From the NCBI GenBank assembly GCA_035946955.1, contig DASYYE010000060.1:1-11356 (forward strand): a DNA stretch of 11,356 bases, read 5' to 3'. Under the pieces are notes generated by a model that was not told the origin of the DNA, searched no databases, and saw only the letters and a program-made list of their open reading frames with translations. A program made the position numbers and the translations under genes. Shown here piece after piece: positions 1-10,965 of the stretch; position 1 is the first letter of the stretch; the number at the start of each line of letters is the position of its first letter. This DNA comes from DASYYE01 sp035946955. Lineage in GTDB: Bacteria; Actinomycetota; Actinomycetes; Streptosporangiales; Streptosporangiaceae.

Positions 1-1274
1 CGCAGCAACTGCGGGTCACCGGTGTCACGGTCACACCGGTGGCCCTGCGCGACCCGCCACTGCTCAACTCCGCTGGCGTCCACCAGCCCTACGCACTGCG
101 CTGCGTGCTCCAGGTGCGGACGGACGCCGGGATCACCGGCATAGGCGAGGCATACGGCGACGGCCCCACGCTGCAGCGGCTGCGCTCGGTGGCCAGCCTG
201 CTCCCCGGGCTGGATGTGTTCGACCTCAACGGCCTGTGGCAGCGGGTCCAGGTGGCCCTGGGCCAGGCCGTACCCGGCACTCCGACCGAACTGGCCGGGG
301 CGGCGAACGCGGCCAGGACGGTGGCGACCACGTTCGCCGCCTTCGAGGTGCCGCTGCTGGACGTGCAGGCCAAGGCGGTCGGCCGACCAGTGTCCGACCT
401 GCTGGGCGGCGCGGTACGCGACGCCGTGCCCTATGCCGCCTACCTCTTCTACCGGTGGGGGCGGCACCCAGTGGACCCGGGTTACCCGGCCGACGACTGG
501 GGTGAGGCGCTGTCTGTGGACGGGATCCTCACCCAGGCGAGGCGGATGGTCGACGAGTACGGGTTCCGCTCGCTCAAGCTCAAAGGGGGTGTCTTCCCGC
601 CAGCGCAGGAGGTAGAGGCCGTCATGGCGCTGCGGGAGGCCTTCCCGGACCATCCGCTGCGCATTGACCCCAATGCCAACTGGGTGGTGCCGACGGCCAT
701 GATGGTGGCCGCCAAGCTCCATGAGGTGCTGGAGTACCTGGAGGACCCTGTCGGCGGCGTCTACGCGATGGCCGAGGTCGCGCGGTGTACGCCGGTGCCG
801 CTGGCCACCAACATGTGCGTGACCACCTTCGCCGAGGTTCCCAAGGCTGTCGCGGCCGGGGCCGTCAGCATCATCCTCGCCGACCACCACTTCTGGGGCG
901 GCATGCGCCAGACCCAGGTGCTGGCGGGGCTGTGCCGTACGTTCGGCCTGGCGCTGTCCATGCACTCGAACACCCACATGGGCATCAGCCTCGCCGCCAT
1001 GACCCACCTCGCCGCCGCCACCCCCGAGGTCAGCTACGCCTGTGACACCCACATGCCGTGGCAGCGGGAGGACGTGGTGGAGCCCGGCGTGCTCGGGTTC
1101 TCAGACGGCGCTGTGCGGGTGCCGGAAGGGCCGGGGCTCGGGGTGAGCATCGACCAGGACGCGCTGGCCAGGCTGCATGAGCAGTACCAGGGCTGTGGCA
1201 TCCGCAGGCGTGACGATGTCGCCGCGATGCGGGTGGCCGTCCCCGACTGGACGGGGAAGCGGCCCAGGTTCTGA
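1..1274 (+). CDS. Glucarate dehydratase-like enolase-superfamily enzyme, 5'-truncated
   Basis: This gene probably encodes a cytoplasmic acid-sugar dehydratase that removes water from D-glucarate or a close relative to give a keto-deoxy acid. The frame is open from base 3 with no start, so the true start lies before the window and the GTG at 39 is internal. 423 residues are visible; counting from base 3, the catalytic set of the family is complete. K192-x-K194 lies in LKLKGG, metal ligands are D222 (RIDPNANW), E247 (LEDP) and N270 (ATNM), and the Asp/His dyad is D294 (LADHHFW) and H321 (MHSNTH), followed by DTHMPWQ. These match E. coli GudD K205/K207, D235, E260, N289, D313 and H339. A constant offset of 13 for the first four suggests only a dozen or so residues are missing. 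The loop between E247 and N270 is six residues shorter than in GudD. Family assignment is strong; exact substrate is inferred. Confidence 0.88.
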   Translation, partial: QQLRVTGVTVTPVALRDPPLLNSAGVHQPYALRCVLQVRTDAGITGIGEAYGDGPTLQRLRSVASLLPGLDVFDLNGLWQRVQVALGQAVPGTPTELAGAANAARTVATTFAAFEVPLLDVQAKAVGRPVSDLLGGAVRDAVPYAAYLFYRWGRHPVDPGYPADDWGEALSVDGILTQARRMVDEYGFRSLKLKGGVFPPAQEVEAVMALREAFPDHPLRIDPNANWVVPTAMMVAAKLHEVLEYLEDPVGGVYAMAEVARCTPVPLATNMCVTTFAEVPKAVAAGAVSIILADHHFWGGMRQTQVLAGLCRTFGLALSMHSNTHMGISLAAMTHLAAATPEVSYACDTHMPWQREDVVEPGVLGFSDGAVRVPEGPGLGVSIDQDALARLHEQYQGCGIRRRDDVAAMRVAVPDWTGKRPRF

Positions 1275-1290
1275 CCCGTGCGTCAGCGAT

Positions 1291-1298
1291 GGGAGAGG
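1291..1298 (+). promoter_or_regulatory. Ribosome binding site fixing the start at 1303
   Basis: GGGAGAGG ends four bases before the ATG at 1303. It supports this start over the GTG at 1177 in the same frame, which would overlap the upstream gene by about 100 bases. Confidence 0.65.
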
Positions 1299-1302
1299 CT
1301 CC

Positions 1303-2514
1303 ATGAGCGTAGGCGTCAACCTGTACCCGTGGGACGTGGTGGGAGACCCCGAGGCGGCGCCGCTCGTCGCCTCGCTAGGGGCGGACCAGGTCACACTCGC
1401 CGCCGCCTACCACGCCACCCGCGCCCTCACCCCCCGTCACCCAGGCCACCGGGTGGTGCTGGCACCAGACGCGGCCGTCTACTACCCACCCGGCGGCCAG
1501 CGGTGGCGGGGACGGCGGCTGCGCCCTGCGCCCGCCGGCTGGATGCCCACGCCGGACAGCTTCACGGCCGCGGCCACGCAACTCCGCGCGTGCGGGCTGG
1601 CGGTCAATGCCTGGGCCGTTCTCCTGCACAACAGCCGGCTCGGAGCGGCCAACCCGGACCTGACAGTGGTCAACGCCTACGGCGACCACTACCCGTGGGC
1701 ACTGTGCCCGGCCCAGGCCGAGGTGCGCGAATACGCGGCGTGCCTGTCCGCCGAGGTGGCGGCGCTGCCCCAGGTTGACGCCATCGAACTCGAGGCCTGC
1801 GGCTGGTACGGCTTCGACCACCTCAGCAGCCATGACAAGACCGGCGGTGTCCGGCTCAGCGGCCAGGCGCGTTACCTGTTCTCGCTCTGCTTCTGCCCTG
1901 CCTGCGCCCGTGCCTACGCCGCGGCAGGGATCGACGCAGGCCGGCTGCGTGACCTGGTCCAGGCAGCGCTCGACCCGGTCTTCGCGGGGACAGCGCCCAC
2001 GGTGGAGGGTGCGGGCCAGCCGGTTGCGGGCCAGACAGACTGGGTCACATCAGCGCTGGGCACCGAGCTTGCCGCGCACGTACTTGCCACCCGCAGCGTG
2101 CTCGCCAGTGTGCTGCGCGCCGAGGTGATCGCGGCCGTCCGTGCCGCCAGCCCAGGCCTGCCGGTGCTGCTGCACGGGCACCCAGACCCCCGCCGGTGTG
2201 ACGCGAGCCCGGGTGCTGACCCCGCGGCCGTGCTCGAGGTAGCGGACGGCCTGGTGGTGCCCTGCCGGGGTACGCCCGCTGACGCCGCCGAGACCGTAGG
2301 CCGCACTGCCGCGGCGGCCAAGCCAGGCCACCGGATCGCGGCCAGCCTGGTGGCCGTGTCGGCCATGGGCGGGCACCCCGACCTGGCCAGCCTGGCGACC
2401 AGGGTGCTGGCCGCCGGGGCGACCGAACTCCGCCTTTACCACGCTGGCCTGGCCAGCGCCACCGACCTCGCGGCCATGCGCTCCGTCACAGCGGCACTCA
2501 AGACGCTCCGATGA
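1303..2514 (+). CDS. Unknown protein, possible TIM-barrel glycosidase-like enzyme
   Basis: This 403-residue protein starts at the ATG at 1303 behind a good ribosome binding site, 28 bases after the glucarate dehydratase-like gene, so the two are probably co-transcribed. I do not recognise a named family. It has no signal peptide or membrane segment and is Ala-rich. Its most conserved-looking part is in the middle: NAYGDHYPWALCP near residue 125, then IELEACGWYGFDH at about 161-173 with E162 and E164, then CFCPAC with C196, C198 and C201. An acidic pair after a beta-strand, followed by a Cys cluster such as CFCPAC, resembles divergent TIM-barrel glycoside-hydrolase-like proteins, and the Cys cluster could bind a metal. 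The second half (LPVLLHGHPDP near residue 283, then DGLVVPCRG) has the alternating strand and helix pattern of a barrel. The neighbour suggests a role in releasing or processing a sugar acid; this is inference. Confidence 0.8.
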   Translation: MSVGVNLYPWDVVGDPEAAPLVASLGADQVTLAAAYHATRALTPRHPGHRVVLAPDAAVYYPPGGQRWRGRRLRPAPAGWMPTPDSFTAAATQLRACGLAVNAWAVLLHNSRLGAANPDLTVVNAYGDHYPWALCPAQAEVREYAACLSAEVAALPQVDAIELEACGWYGFDHLSSHDKTGGVRLSGQARYLFSLCFCPACARAYAAAGIDAGRLRDLVQAALDPVFAGTAPTVEGAGQPVAGQTDWVTSALGTELAAHVLATRSVLASVLRAEVIAAVRAASPGLPVLLHGHPDPRRCDASPGADPAAVLEVADGLVVPCRGTPADAAETVGRTAAAAKPGHRIAASLVAVSAMGGHPDLASLATRVLAAGATELRLYHAGLASATDLAAMRSVTAALKTLR

Positions 2515-2779
2515 CGCTGACGCACTCCTCGTCCCCGATGGCCATCGCCGATCCTGACGCGTCGAGCGAGCGCACTATCGACCGGCGGCGCAAAGTCATC
2601 GCGAGCGTGCCCGCGGCCAGGTCCCACACCCTGACCGTCTTGCCGCCACCGCTGGAGGCAAGCAGCGGCATGCCCTGCGCCCCGGCGACGAAGACCAGCA
2701 CGCCCACCCAGCTCGTGTGCCCGGTCAACGGCCTGCCCACGGCAGCGCCGGTCCGCGCACTCCACAGCCGCCGGTCCCG
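2498..2779 (-). pseudogene. WD40 beta-propeller remnant (C-terminal fragment)
   Basis: Read on the minus strand, the frame after the TGA at 2782-2780 gives RRLWSARTGAAVGRPLTGHT, then LLASSGGGKTVRVWDLAAG, then AMAIGDEECVSVI and a stop at 2500-2498. The LWxxxTGxxxGxPLTGHT and TVRVWDLxxG signatures are those of bacterial WD40 repeats, and the last strand resembles the usual C-terminal strand of such propellers. Only about one and a half blades (93 codons) remain; a functional propeller has six to eight, usually fused to a kinase, NACHT or trypsin-like domain. No N-terminal portion exists, because gltD begins 29 bases upstream. The GTG at 2740 could start an 80-residue peptide but lies inside a blade. 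The last 17 bases overlap the 3' end of the + strand gene, so the final residues and the stop may come from a junction. Function is unlikely. Confidence 0.72.
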
Positions 2780-2808
2780 TCAGGTAGCTCAGGCCGGTTG
2801 TCAGCTGG

Positions 2809-4254
2809 TCAGGTCAGTGGGCGCGCCGTGGGGGCGATGGGCGCGGGCAGCGACGACTCCCCCATCAGATAGGCATCCACAGCGGCCGCGGCTGAGCGGC
2901 CCTCCGCGATGGCCCACACGATGAGCGACTGGCCGCGTCCCATGTCACCCGCCACGAAGACACCCGGCACAGACGTGGCGTAGCAGCCGTCGCGCGCGAC
3001 ATTGCCGCGCGCGTCGATGTCCACGCCCAAAGCGTCCAGCAGCCCGGTCCTGTCCGCGCCCGTGAACCCCATCGCGAGCAGGACGAGGTCACACCGCAGC
3101 TGCCGCTCGGTGCCTGGGACCGGCTGGAACCGCCCGTCGCGCAGTTCCACGTCCACCAGGGACAACGCCCGGACCCGGCCATCGGCACCGGCCAGGAACT
3201 CCTGGGTGGACACCGAGTAGACCCGTTCGCCGCCCTCCTCGTGGGCGCTGGAGACCCGGTAGACCATCGGGTATGTGGGCCAGGGCTGCGTGGCCGCACG
3301 CCCGGCGGGCGGGCGCGGCATGATCTCGAGCTGGGTCACTGACGCGGCACCCTGGCGGTGGGCGGTGCCGAGGCAGTCCGCCCCGGTGTCCCCGCCACCG
3401 ATGATCACCACGTTACGGCCACGGGCGCTGACCGCTGGCTCACCACCGCCCAGCGCCCGGTTGGCCAGGGGCAGGTAGTCCATGGCCTGGTGGACCCCGG
3501 GGAGGTCCGCCCCGGGGACAGGCAGCCCACGCGGGACCGTCGCGCCGCCCGCCAGCACCACGGCGTCATGGGACGCACGCAGGTCTGCCGCGGACACGTC
3601 CACCCCGGCGTTCACACCGCACCGGAACACGGTCCCCTCGGCCCGCATCTGGTCGAGTCTGCGGTCCAGGTGGCGCTTTTCCATCTTGAACTCGGGGATG
3701 CCGTAGCGCAGCAGCCCGCCAGGCGCGTCCGCCCGCTCGAAGACCGTGACCGTGTGCCCAGCCCGGGTGAGCTGCTGGGCGGCTGCCAGCCCGGCCGGCC
3801 CGGAGCCGACCACCGCCACCGTGCGCCCGGTCCGCACCACCGGCGGCAGCGGCCGGACCCAGCCCTGCCGCCACGCCTGGTCCGCGATCTCCACCTCGAC
3901 CTGCTTGATGGTGACCGGGTCAGCGCTGATGCCGAGCACGCACGCGCTCTCGCAGGGCGCGGGGCACAGCCGCCCGGTGAACTCGGGGAAGTTGTTGGTG
4001 GCGTGGAGCCGCTGCGACGCCTCCTGCCAGTCCTGCCGCCACACCAGGTCATTCCACTCGGGGATCAGGTTGCCCAGCGGGCACCCGGAGTGGCAGAACG
4101 GGATGCCGCAGTCCATGCACCGCGAGGCCTGCCGTTCCAGCCGGTCCGTGCCGAACTCCGTGTACACCTCGCGCCAGTCCTGGATCCGCACGTCCACCGG
4201 GCGGCGCGCCGCGGTGCGGCGCGGCGTCGTCATGAAGCCCTTGGGGTCAGCCAT
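2809..4254 (-). CDS. gltD: Glutamate synthase (NADPH) small subunit
   Basis: GltD passes electrons from NADPH through FAD and Fe-S clusters to the large subunit for glutamate formation from glutamine and 2-oxoglutarate, in the cytoplasm. The 481-residue product is of normal length. Two N-terminal Cys clusters are present: C46, C49, C54 and C58, then C97, C101 and C105. The FAD dinucleotide fold has GSGPAG at 150-155, the NADPH fold has GGGDTG at 286-291, and the C-terminal FAD-binding segment is GVFVAGDMGRGQS near 445. The start at 4254 (MADPKGF) is the usual actinobacterial one and has GAGGGGGCGG just upstream. The frame is open 93 codons further upstream, but that part overlaps gltB and is an artefact. 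The start lies 10 bases after the gltB stop, so the pair is one operon and probably translationally coupled. No terminator is obvious behind it. Confidence 0.97.
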   Translation of the reverse strand: MADPKGFMTTPRRTAARRPVDVRIQDWREVYTEFGTDRLERQASRCMDCGIPFCHSGCPLGNLIPEWNDLVWRQDWQEASQRLHATNNFPEFTGRLCPAPCESACVLGISADPVTIKQVEVEIADQAWRQGWVRPLPPVVRTGRTVAVVGSGPAGLAAAQQLTRAGHTVTVFERADAPGGLLRYGIPEFKMEKRHLDRRLDQMRAEGTVFRCGVNAGVDVSAADLRASHDAVVLAGGATVPRGLPVPGADLPGVHQAMDYLPLANRALGGGEPAVSARGRNVVIIGGGDTGADCLGTAHRQGAASVTQLEIMPRPPAGRAATQPWPTYPMVYRVSSAHEEGGERVYSVSTQEFLAGADGRVRALSLVDVELRDGRFQPVPGTERQLRCDLVLLAMGFTGADRTGLLDALGVDIDARGNVARDGCYATSVPGVFVAGDMGRGQSLIVWAIAEGRSAAAAVDAYLMGESSLPAPIAPTARPLT

Positions 4255-4264
4255 GTCCGCCCCC

Positions 4265-8998
<4,734 letters not shown>

Positions 8999-9002
8999 TT
9001 GT

Positions 9003-9007
9003 CTCCT
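9003..9007 (-). promoter_or_regulatory. Ribosome binding site fixing the gltB start at 8998
   Basis: AGGAG on the minus strand lies four bases before the ATG at 8998 (AGGAGACAAATG). It decides the start in favour of the long propeptide form of GltB, since nothing comparable was noticed at the codon for M20. Confidence 0.7.
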
Positions 9008-9085
9008 GTCGTCTCATCCGTGGTGCGGTCTCGCATGGGTGGGACGACATTGGCCCGGCCGCCTGTGGTGCAGGTCAGAGGCACC

Positions 9086-9135
9086 ACTGGTTCGTTGAGC
9101 TAACCAGTCACAGGTTACATGGTGAACCCGTCACC
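9086..9135. promoter_or_regulatory. Candidate operator cluster upstream of gltB
   Basis: Three inverted repeats fall within 50 bases, about 90-140 bases before the gltB start. They are ACTGGTT (9086-9092) with AACCAGT (9102-9108), TAACC (9101-9105) with GGTTA (9113-9117), and GGTGA (9121-9125) with TCACC (9131-9135). The first two share the AACC arm and could not form together as hairpins. The pattern fits regulator half-sites near a promoter. It does not match the GlnR consensus well. GTTCACC on the minus strand resembles one half of an actinobacterial PHO box, but the second half is poor. The regulator is unknown. Confidence 0.3.
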
Positions 9136-9390
9136 ACGCATTAGTGCCCAGCCGCAGAGATCTTTAACGTCAGCCACGGAGTTCCTTGGCCCACAGGCTG
9201 GCTCAGCACCACTCACCTGGCCCAGGCTGGCCGTTCAGGTGGCTGAACACCAACTTGCCTGCCTTGGCTGATACCGGCCGGCGAGCCATCGCGGGAGTCG
9301 GTTCAATCGGCCTCATGATGCCTGCACGATGCGCAGCGGAACCCACACGACGCTCAGCATTCCCGCTGGCAGCGCCGCCCTGGCCGTGAC

Positions 9391-9408
9391 CACCCCCTGA
9401 CCGGGGTG
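9391..9408 (-). terminator. Possible stem-loop terminator after the PstS-like gene
   Basis: CACCCC (9391-9396) pairs with GGGGTG (9403-9408) around a 6-base loop, about 80 bases past the stop of the secreted substrate-binding protein. No T-run follows in the direction of transcription, so this is a weak call. Confidence 0.3.
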
Positions 9409-9484
9409 ACAGCTCAGGGCCTGGGGTGCGCTCGGGTCCGGGGTCGGTGCGCGCTGCCGTGGGCTTCCGCCGTGATGCGGCGCG

Positions 9485-10621
9485 TCAGTGGGCGCTGCCG
9501 CAGTCCCCGGTGGCCGTCCCGGCCTTCAGCACCTCGAAGCCGTAGTGCTCCAGGTCGGTTACGGCCGTTGCCGAGGTGCAGGCCCAGCCGGCCGGCCCGA
9601 ACACCGGCGCCAGGCCGGCCGGTATGGTGCCCGGCGCGGACTTGACCGCGTCGAACAGCGGCCGCAGGTAGCCGTGGGCGAACTTCTTGTTGACGAGCGG
9701 GTTGACCGTGGCCGGCGTCAGCGGCCACGGAGCCGCCGGGGCGAGCCCGTTGACCTTGTTCAGCACCATCGTGCCGTTCTTGGCGCAGCCGAACAGGTTC
9801 CGTGCCCCCGAGGGCTGGCACACCACGCCGTGGGCGTTGGGGGTGCAGCCGCTGTTGAGGCACGGCGCGGAGTAGTAAGCCTGGGCGATATAGGGCCCGA
9901 CGGAGTAGGGCACGATCGTGTCCGGGCCCGCGAGCTCGGGGTTCACGCCCTCGTTCTCCTGCAGGAGGCCGTTGCCGTCACGCACGCAGGTGCCGGGAGT
10001 GGCCACGCCGATGGCTGAGAGGAAGAACGTCCTCGTTCCCGAGGGCGGCACCGGCAGGAACGCCTTGATCGGGGCGTTCGCGCCACCGACCTGGCTCCAG
10101 TTGGTGTCCTGGCACTTGTAGACAGCCGCAAGCTGAGCAGTGGTCAGGCTGCCCGGCGCGTCAGTCGTCGACTGGGTCGCGTAGGTAACCGCCTCCCCGG
10201 CCAGGGCGACATAAGACAGGTCGGGGTGCGCCGGGGTCTTGGACACCCGGGCGTAGTCAACACACCGGCTGCCGCTGGTCAGCGGCGCGGTGGCCAGCGC
10301 CTTGATGCCAGCGGGCGAGCCGGCCGGGCGCTTGATGGCCGGGCAGGCGCTCTTGGTGACGATCGGGTCGCCGAACACGCCGGTCGCCGGGTTGGTGGTG
10401 TCCCAGCTGTATAGGTGCGGCGCGCTGGCGCTGACCGAGGCATTGTAGTCGTGGCTGAACTGGTCGAACAGGAACTGGTCGATGGCGGCGCCCACGCCGA
10501 CGATGTCAGTGGGCCTGGGTGCCCTCCTTGACGGCGGGTCGGCCATAGCGGGCACGGCGGCCATCGCAGCGGTGATGGCGGCGGCGCAACAACACGCGAG
10601 CAGCTTGGTGATGATTCGCAA
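9485..10621 (-). CDS. Secreted PstS-like substrate-binding protein
   Basis: This 378-residue protein belongs to the type 2 periplasmic-binding fold, close to PstS-like phosphate-binding proteins of actinobacteria. Family features in order: IVGVGAAIDQF after the signal (in place of the usual VGSDT), RPAGSPAGIKAL, CVDYARVS, YVALAGEAVTYAT, LTTAQLAAVYKC, PPSGTRTFFLSAIG and IVPYSVGPYIAQ. The N terminus is a Sec signal peptide: K6, a hydrophobic core, and an AMA site before D28. LLAC at residues 7-10 is a poor, too early lipobox, so export as a free protein is more likely than lipidation. The mature part holds ten Cys, suggesting several disulphides. The start is TTG at 10621 behind GGGGGA; no ATG or GTG start was found further upstream in frame. 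No pstC, pstA or pstB lies beside it, so the ligand and any transporter are unknown. Binding of phosphate is inference, and a role as an orphan extracellular binding or adhesive protein is possible. Confidence 0.88.
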   Translation of the reverse strand: MRIITKLLACCCAAAITAAMAAVPAMADPPSRRAPRPTDIVGVGAAIDQFLFDQFSHDYNASVSASAPHLYSWDTTNPATGVFGDPIVTKSACPAIKRPAGSPAGIKALATAPLTSGSRCVDYARVSKTPAHPDLSYVALAGEAVTYATQSTTDAPGSLTTAQLAAVYKCQDTNWSQVGGANAPIKAFLPVPPSGTRTFFLSAIGVATPGTCVRDGNGLLQENEGVNPELAGPDTIVPYSVGPYIAQAYYSAPCLNSGCTPNAHGVVCQPSGARNLFGCAKNGTMVLNKVNGLAPAAPWPLTPATVNPLVNKKFAHGYLRPLFDAVKSAPGTIPAGLAPVFGPAGWACTSATAVTDLEHYGFEVLKAGTATGDCGSAH

Positions 10622-10626
10622 CGTGA

Positions 10627-10632
10627 TCCCCC
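10627..10632 (-). promoter_or_regulatory. Ribosome binding site for the TTG start at 10621
   Basis: GGGGGA on the minus strand ends five bases before TTG. It supports TTG as the start of the PstS-like gene; the next in-frame ATG would remove most of the signal peptide. Confidence 0.5.
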
Positions 10633-10665
10633 GCCCTTCTGGGGTGCCCGGCGACCCACGGCCTC

Positions 10666-10687
10666 GCAGACCCTGTCTGCACGCAGA
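10666..10687. promoter_or_regulatory. Alternating inverted repeat before the PstS-like gene
   Basis: GCAGAC (10666-10671) pairs with GTCTGC (10675-10680), and TCTGC (10676-10680) also pairs with GCAGA (10683-10687). The shared middle arm makes the two hairpins mutually exclusive. The site lies 45-66 bases before the TTG start, so it is either an operator with three half-sites or part of the leader RNA. Confidence 0.35.
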
Positions 10688-10820
10688 TGCGTAATGGTAC
10701 TCGGACAGATGACCACTTACAGGCTGTTTCCGGGCAAGTCACGCGGCACTACGGCTGGGTGAAGTGGGTGGGTCAGCTGACGGAGCCGCAGTCGCAGGCA
10801 GCGGTGCCTACCGGCAAGGG

Positions 10821-10838
10821 GAGGTCACCTCAGAGGTG
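10821..10838. promoter_or_regulatory. Overlapping palindromes between trpA and the PstS-like gene
   Basis: GAGGTCACCTC (10821-10831) is a perfect odd-centred palindrome, and CACCTCAGAGGTG (10826-10838) is a second one sharing its right arm. GAGGT therefore recurs at exactly 12 bases with an inverted copy between. This is typical of a regulator binding array, but the regulator is unknown. The site is about 200 bases upstream of the PstS-like gene. Confidence 0.35.
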
Positions 10839-10936
10839 GGTCGCCATCGCGGAGTTGCCACGGTTGTAGTGGGTGCTGAACAGGCTTGCCGTCCACGAAA
10901 GCGCGTGGTTGCCACAGCCCCGCTGCGCTGAAAGCA

Positions 10937-10951
10937 CGGCTCCATGAGCCG
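10937..10951 (-). terminator. Probable stem-loop terminator after trpA
   Basis: CGGCTC CAT GAGCCG is a perfect 6-bp stem with a 3-base loop, 15 bases past the trpA stop. In the direction of transcription it is followed by TGCTTTC, a short T-rich stretch. It probably ends the trp transcript, although high-GC terminators are hard to judge by eye. Confidence 0.45.
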
Positions 10952-10965
10952 CGGGGAGGCGCGGG

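Larger units (their letters stand above)
8999..9484. other. Gene-free interval upstream of gltB
   Basis: These 486 bases separate the gltB start from the stop of the PstS-like gene, both read leftward. The stretch next to gltB (about 9085-9175) is less GC-rich than its surroundings and should hold the gltB promoter, but no convincing -35/-10 pair was found. It carries the inverted-repeat cluster at 9086-9135 and a stem-loop at 9391-9408. Frames over it, such as 9186-9389 (+) and 9203-9316 (-), show no recognisable protein. The part from about 9180 to 9385 holds nothing I can name. Confidence 0.6.
10622..10965. other. Gene-free interval between trpA and the PstS-like gene
   Basis: These 344 bases follow trpA and precede the secreted-protein gene, both on the minus strand. 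They hold a stem-loop just after trpA, two alternating inverted-repeat sites (10821-10838 and 10666-10687) and a ribosome binding site. TACCAT on the minus strand near 10695 could be a -10 element, but no good -35 accompanies it. Short frames here, including 10687-10869 (+), show no recognisable protein. In many actinobacteria lgt lies next to trpA; no trace of it was seen. Confidence 0.55.

Noticed and set aside
1177..1302. Upstream GTG start for the unknown protein
   Set aside because: It would overlap the dehydratase gene by 98 bases. The ATG at 1303 has a clear ribosome binding site and begins the plausible first beta-strand.
9095..9135. GlnR box upstream of gltB
   Set aside because: GTAAC and GTGAC half-sites occur, but the partner GAAAC half-sites at the required spacing are missing.
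9296..9315. GGTTCAAT sequence resembling a tRNA T-loop
   Set aside because: The flanking bases do not pair into a 5-bp T-stem, and no acceptor or anticodon arm could be found.
9203..9316. 37-codon minus-strand frame in the same interval
   Set aside because: It has an ATG and a stop, but it is short, with no known match and no evident ribosome binding site.
9186..9389. 67-codon + strand frame in the gltB upstream interval
   Set aside because: No recognisable motif and no clear ribosome binding site; composition is not protein-like.
10592..10603. Lipobox (LLAC) in the PstS-like protein
   Set aside because: The Cys is at residue 10, too early for a lipoprotein signal, position -2 is Leu, and a good AMA signal peptidase I site follows before residue 28.
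10687..10869. 60-codon + strand frame between trpA and the PstS-like gene
   Set aside because: It opposes both neighbouring genes, spans the regulatory repeats and has no recognisable motif.
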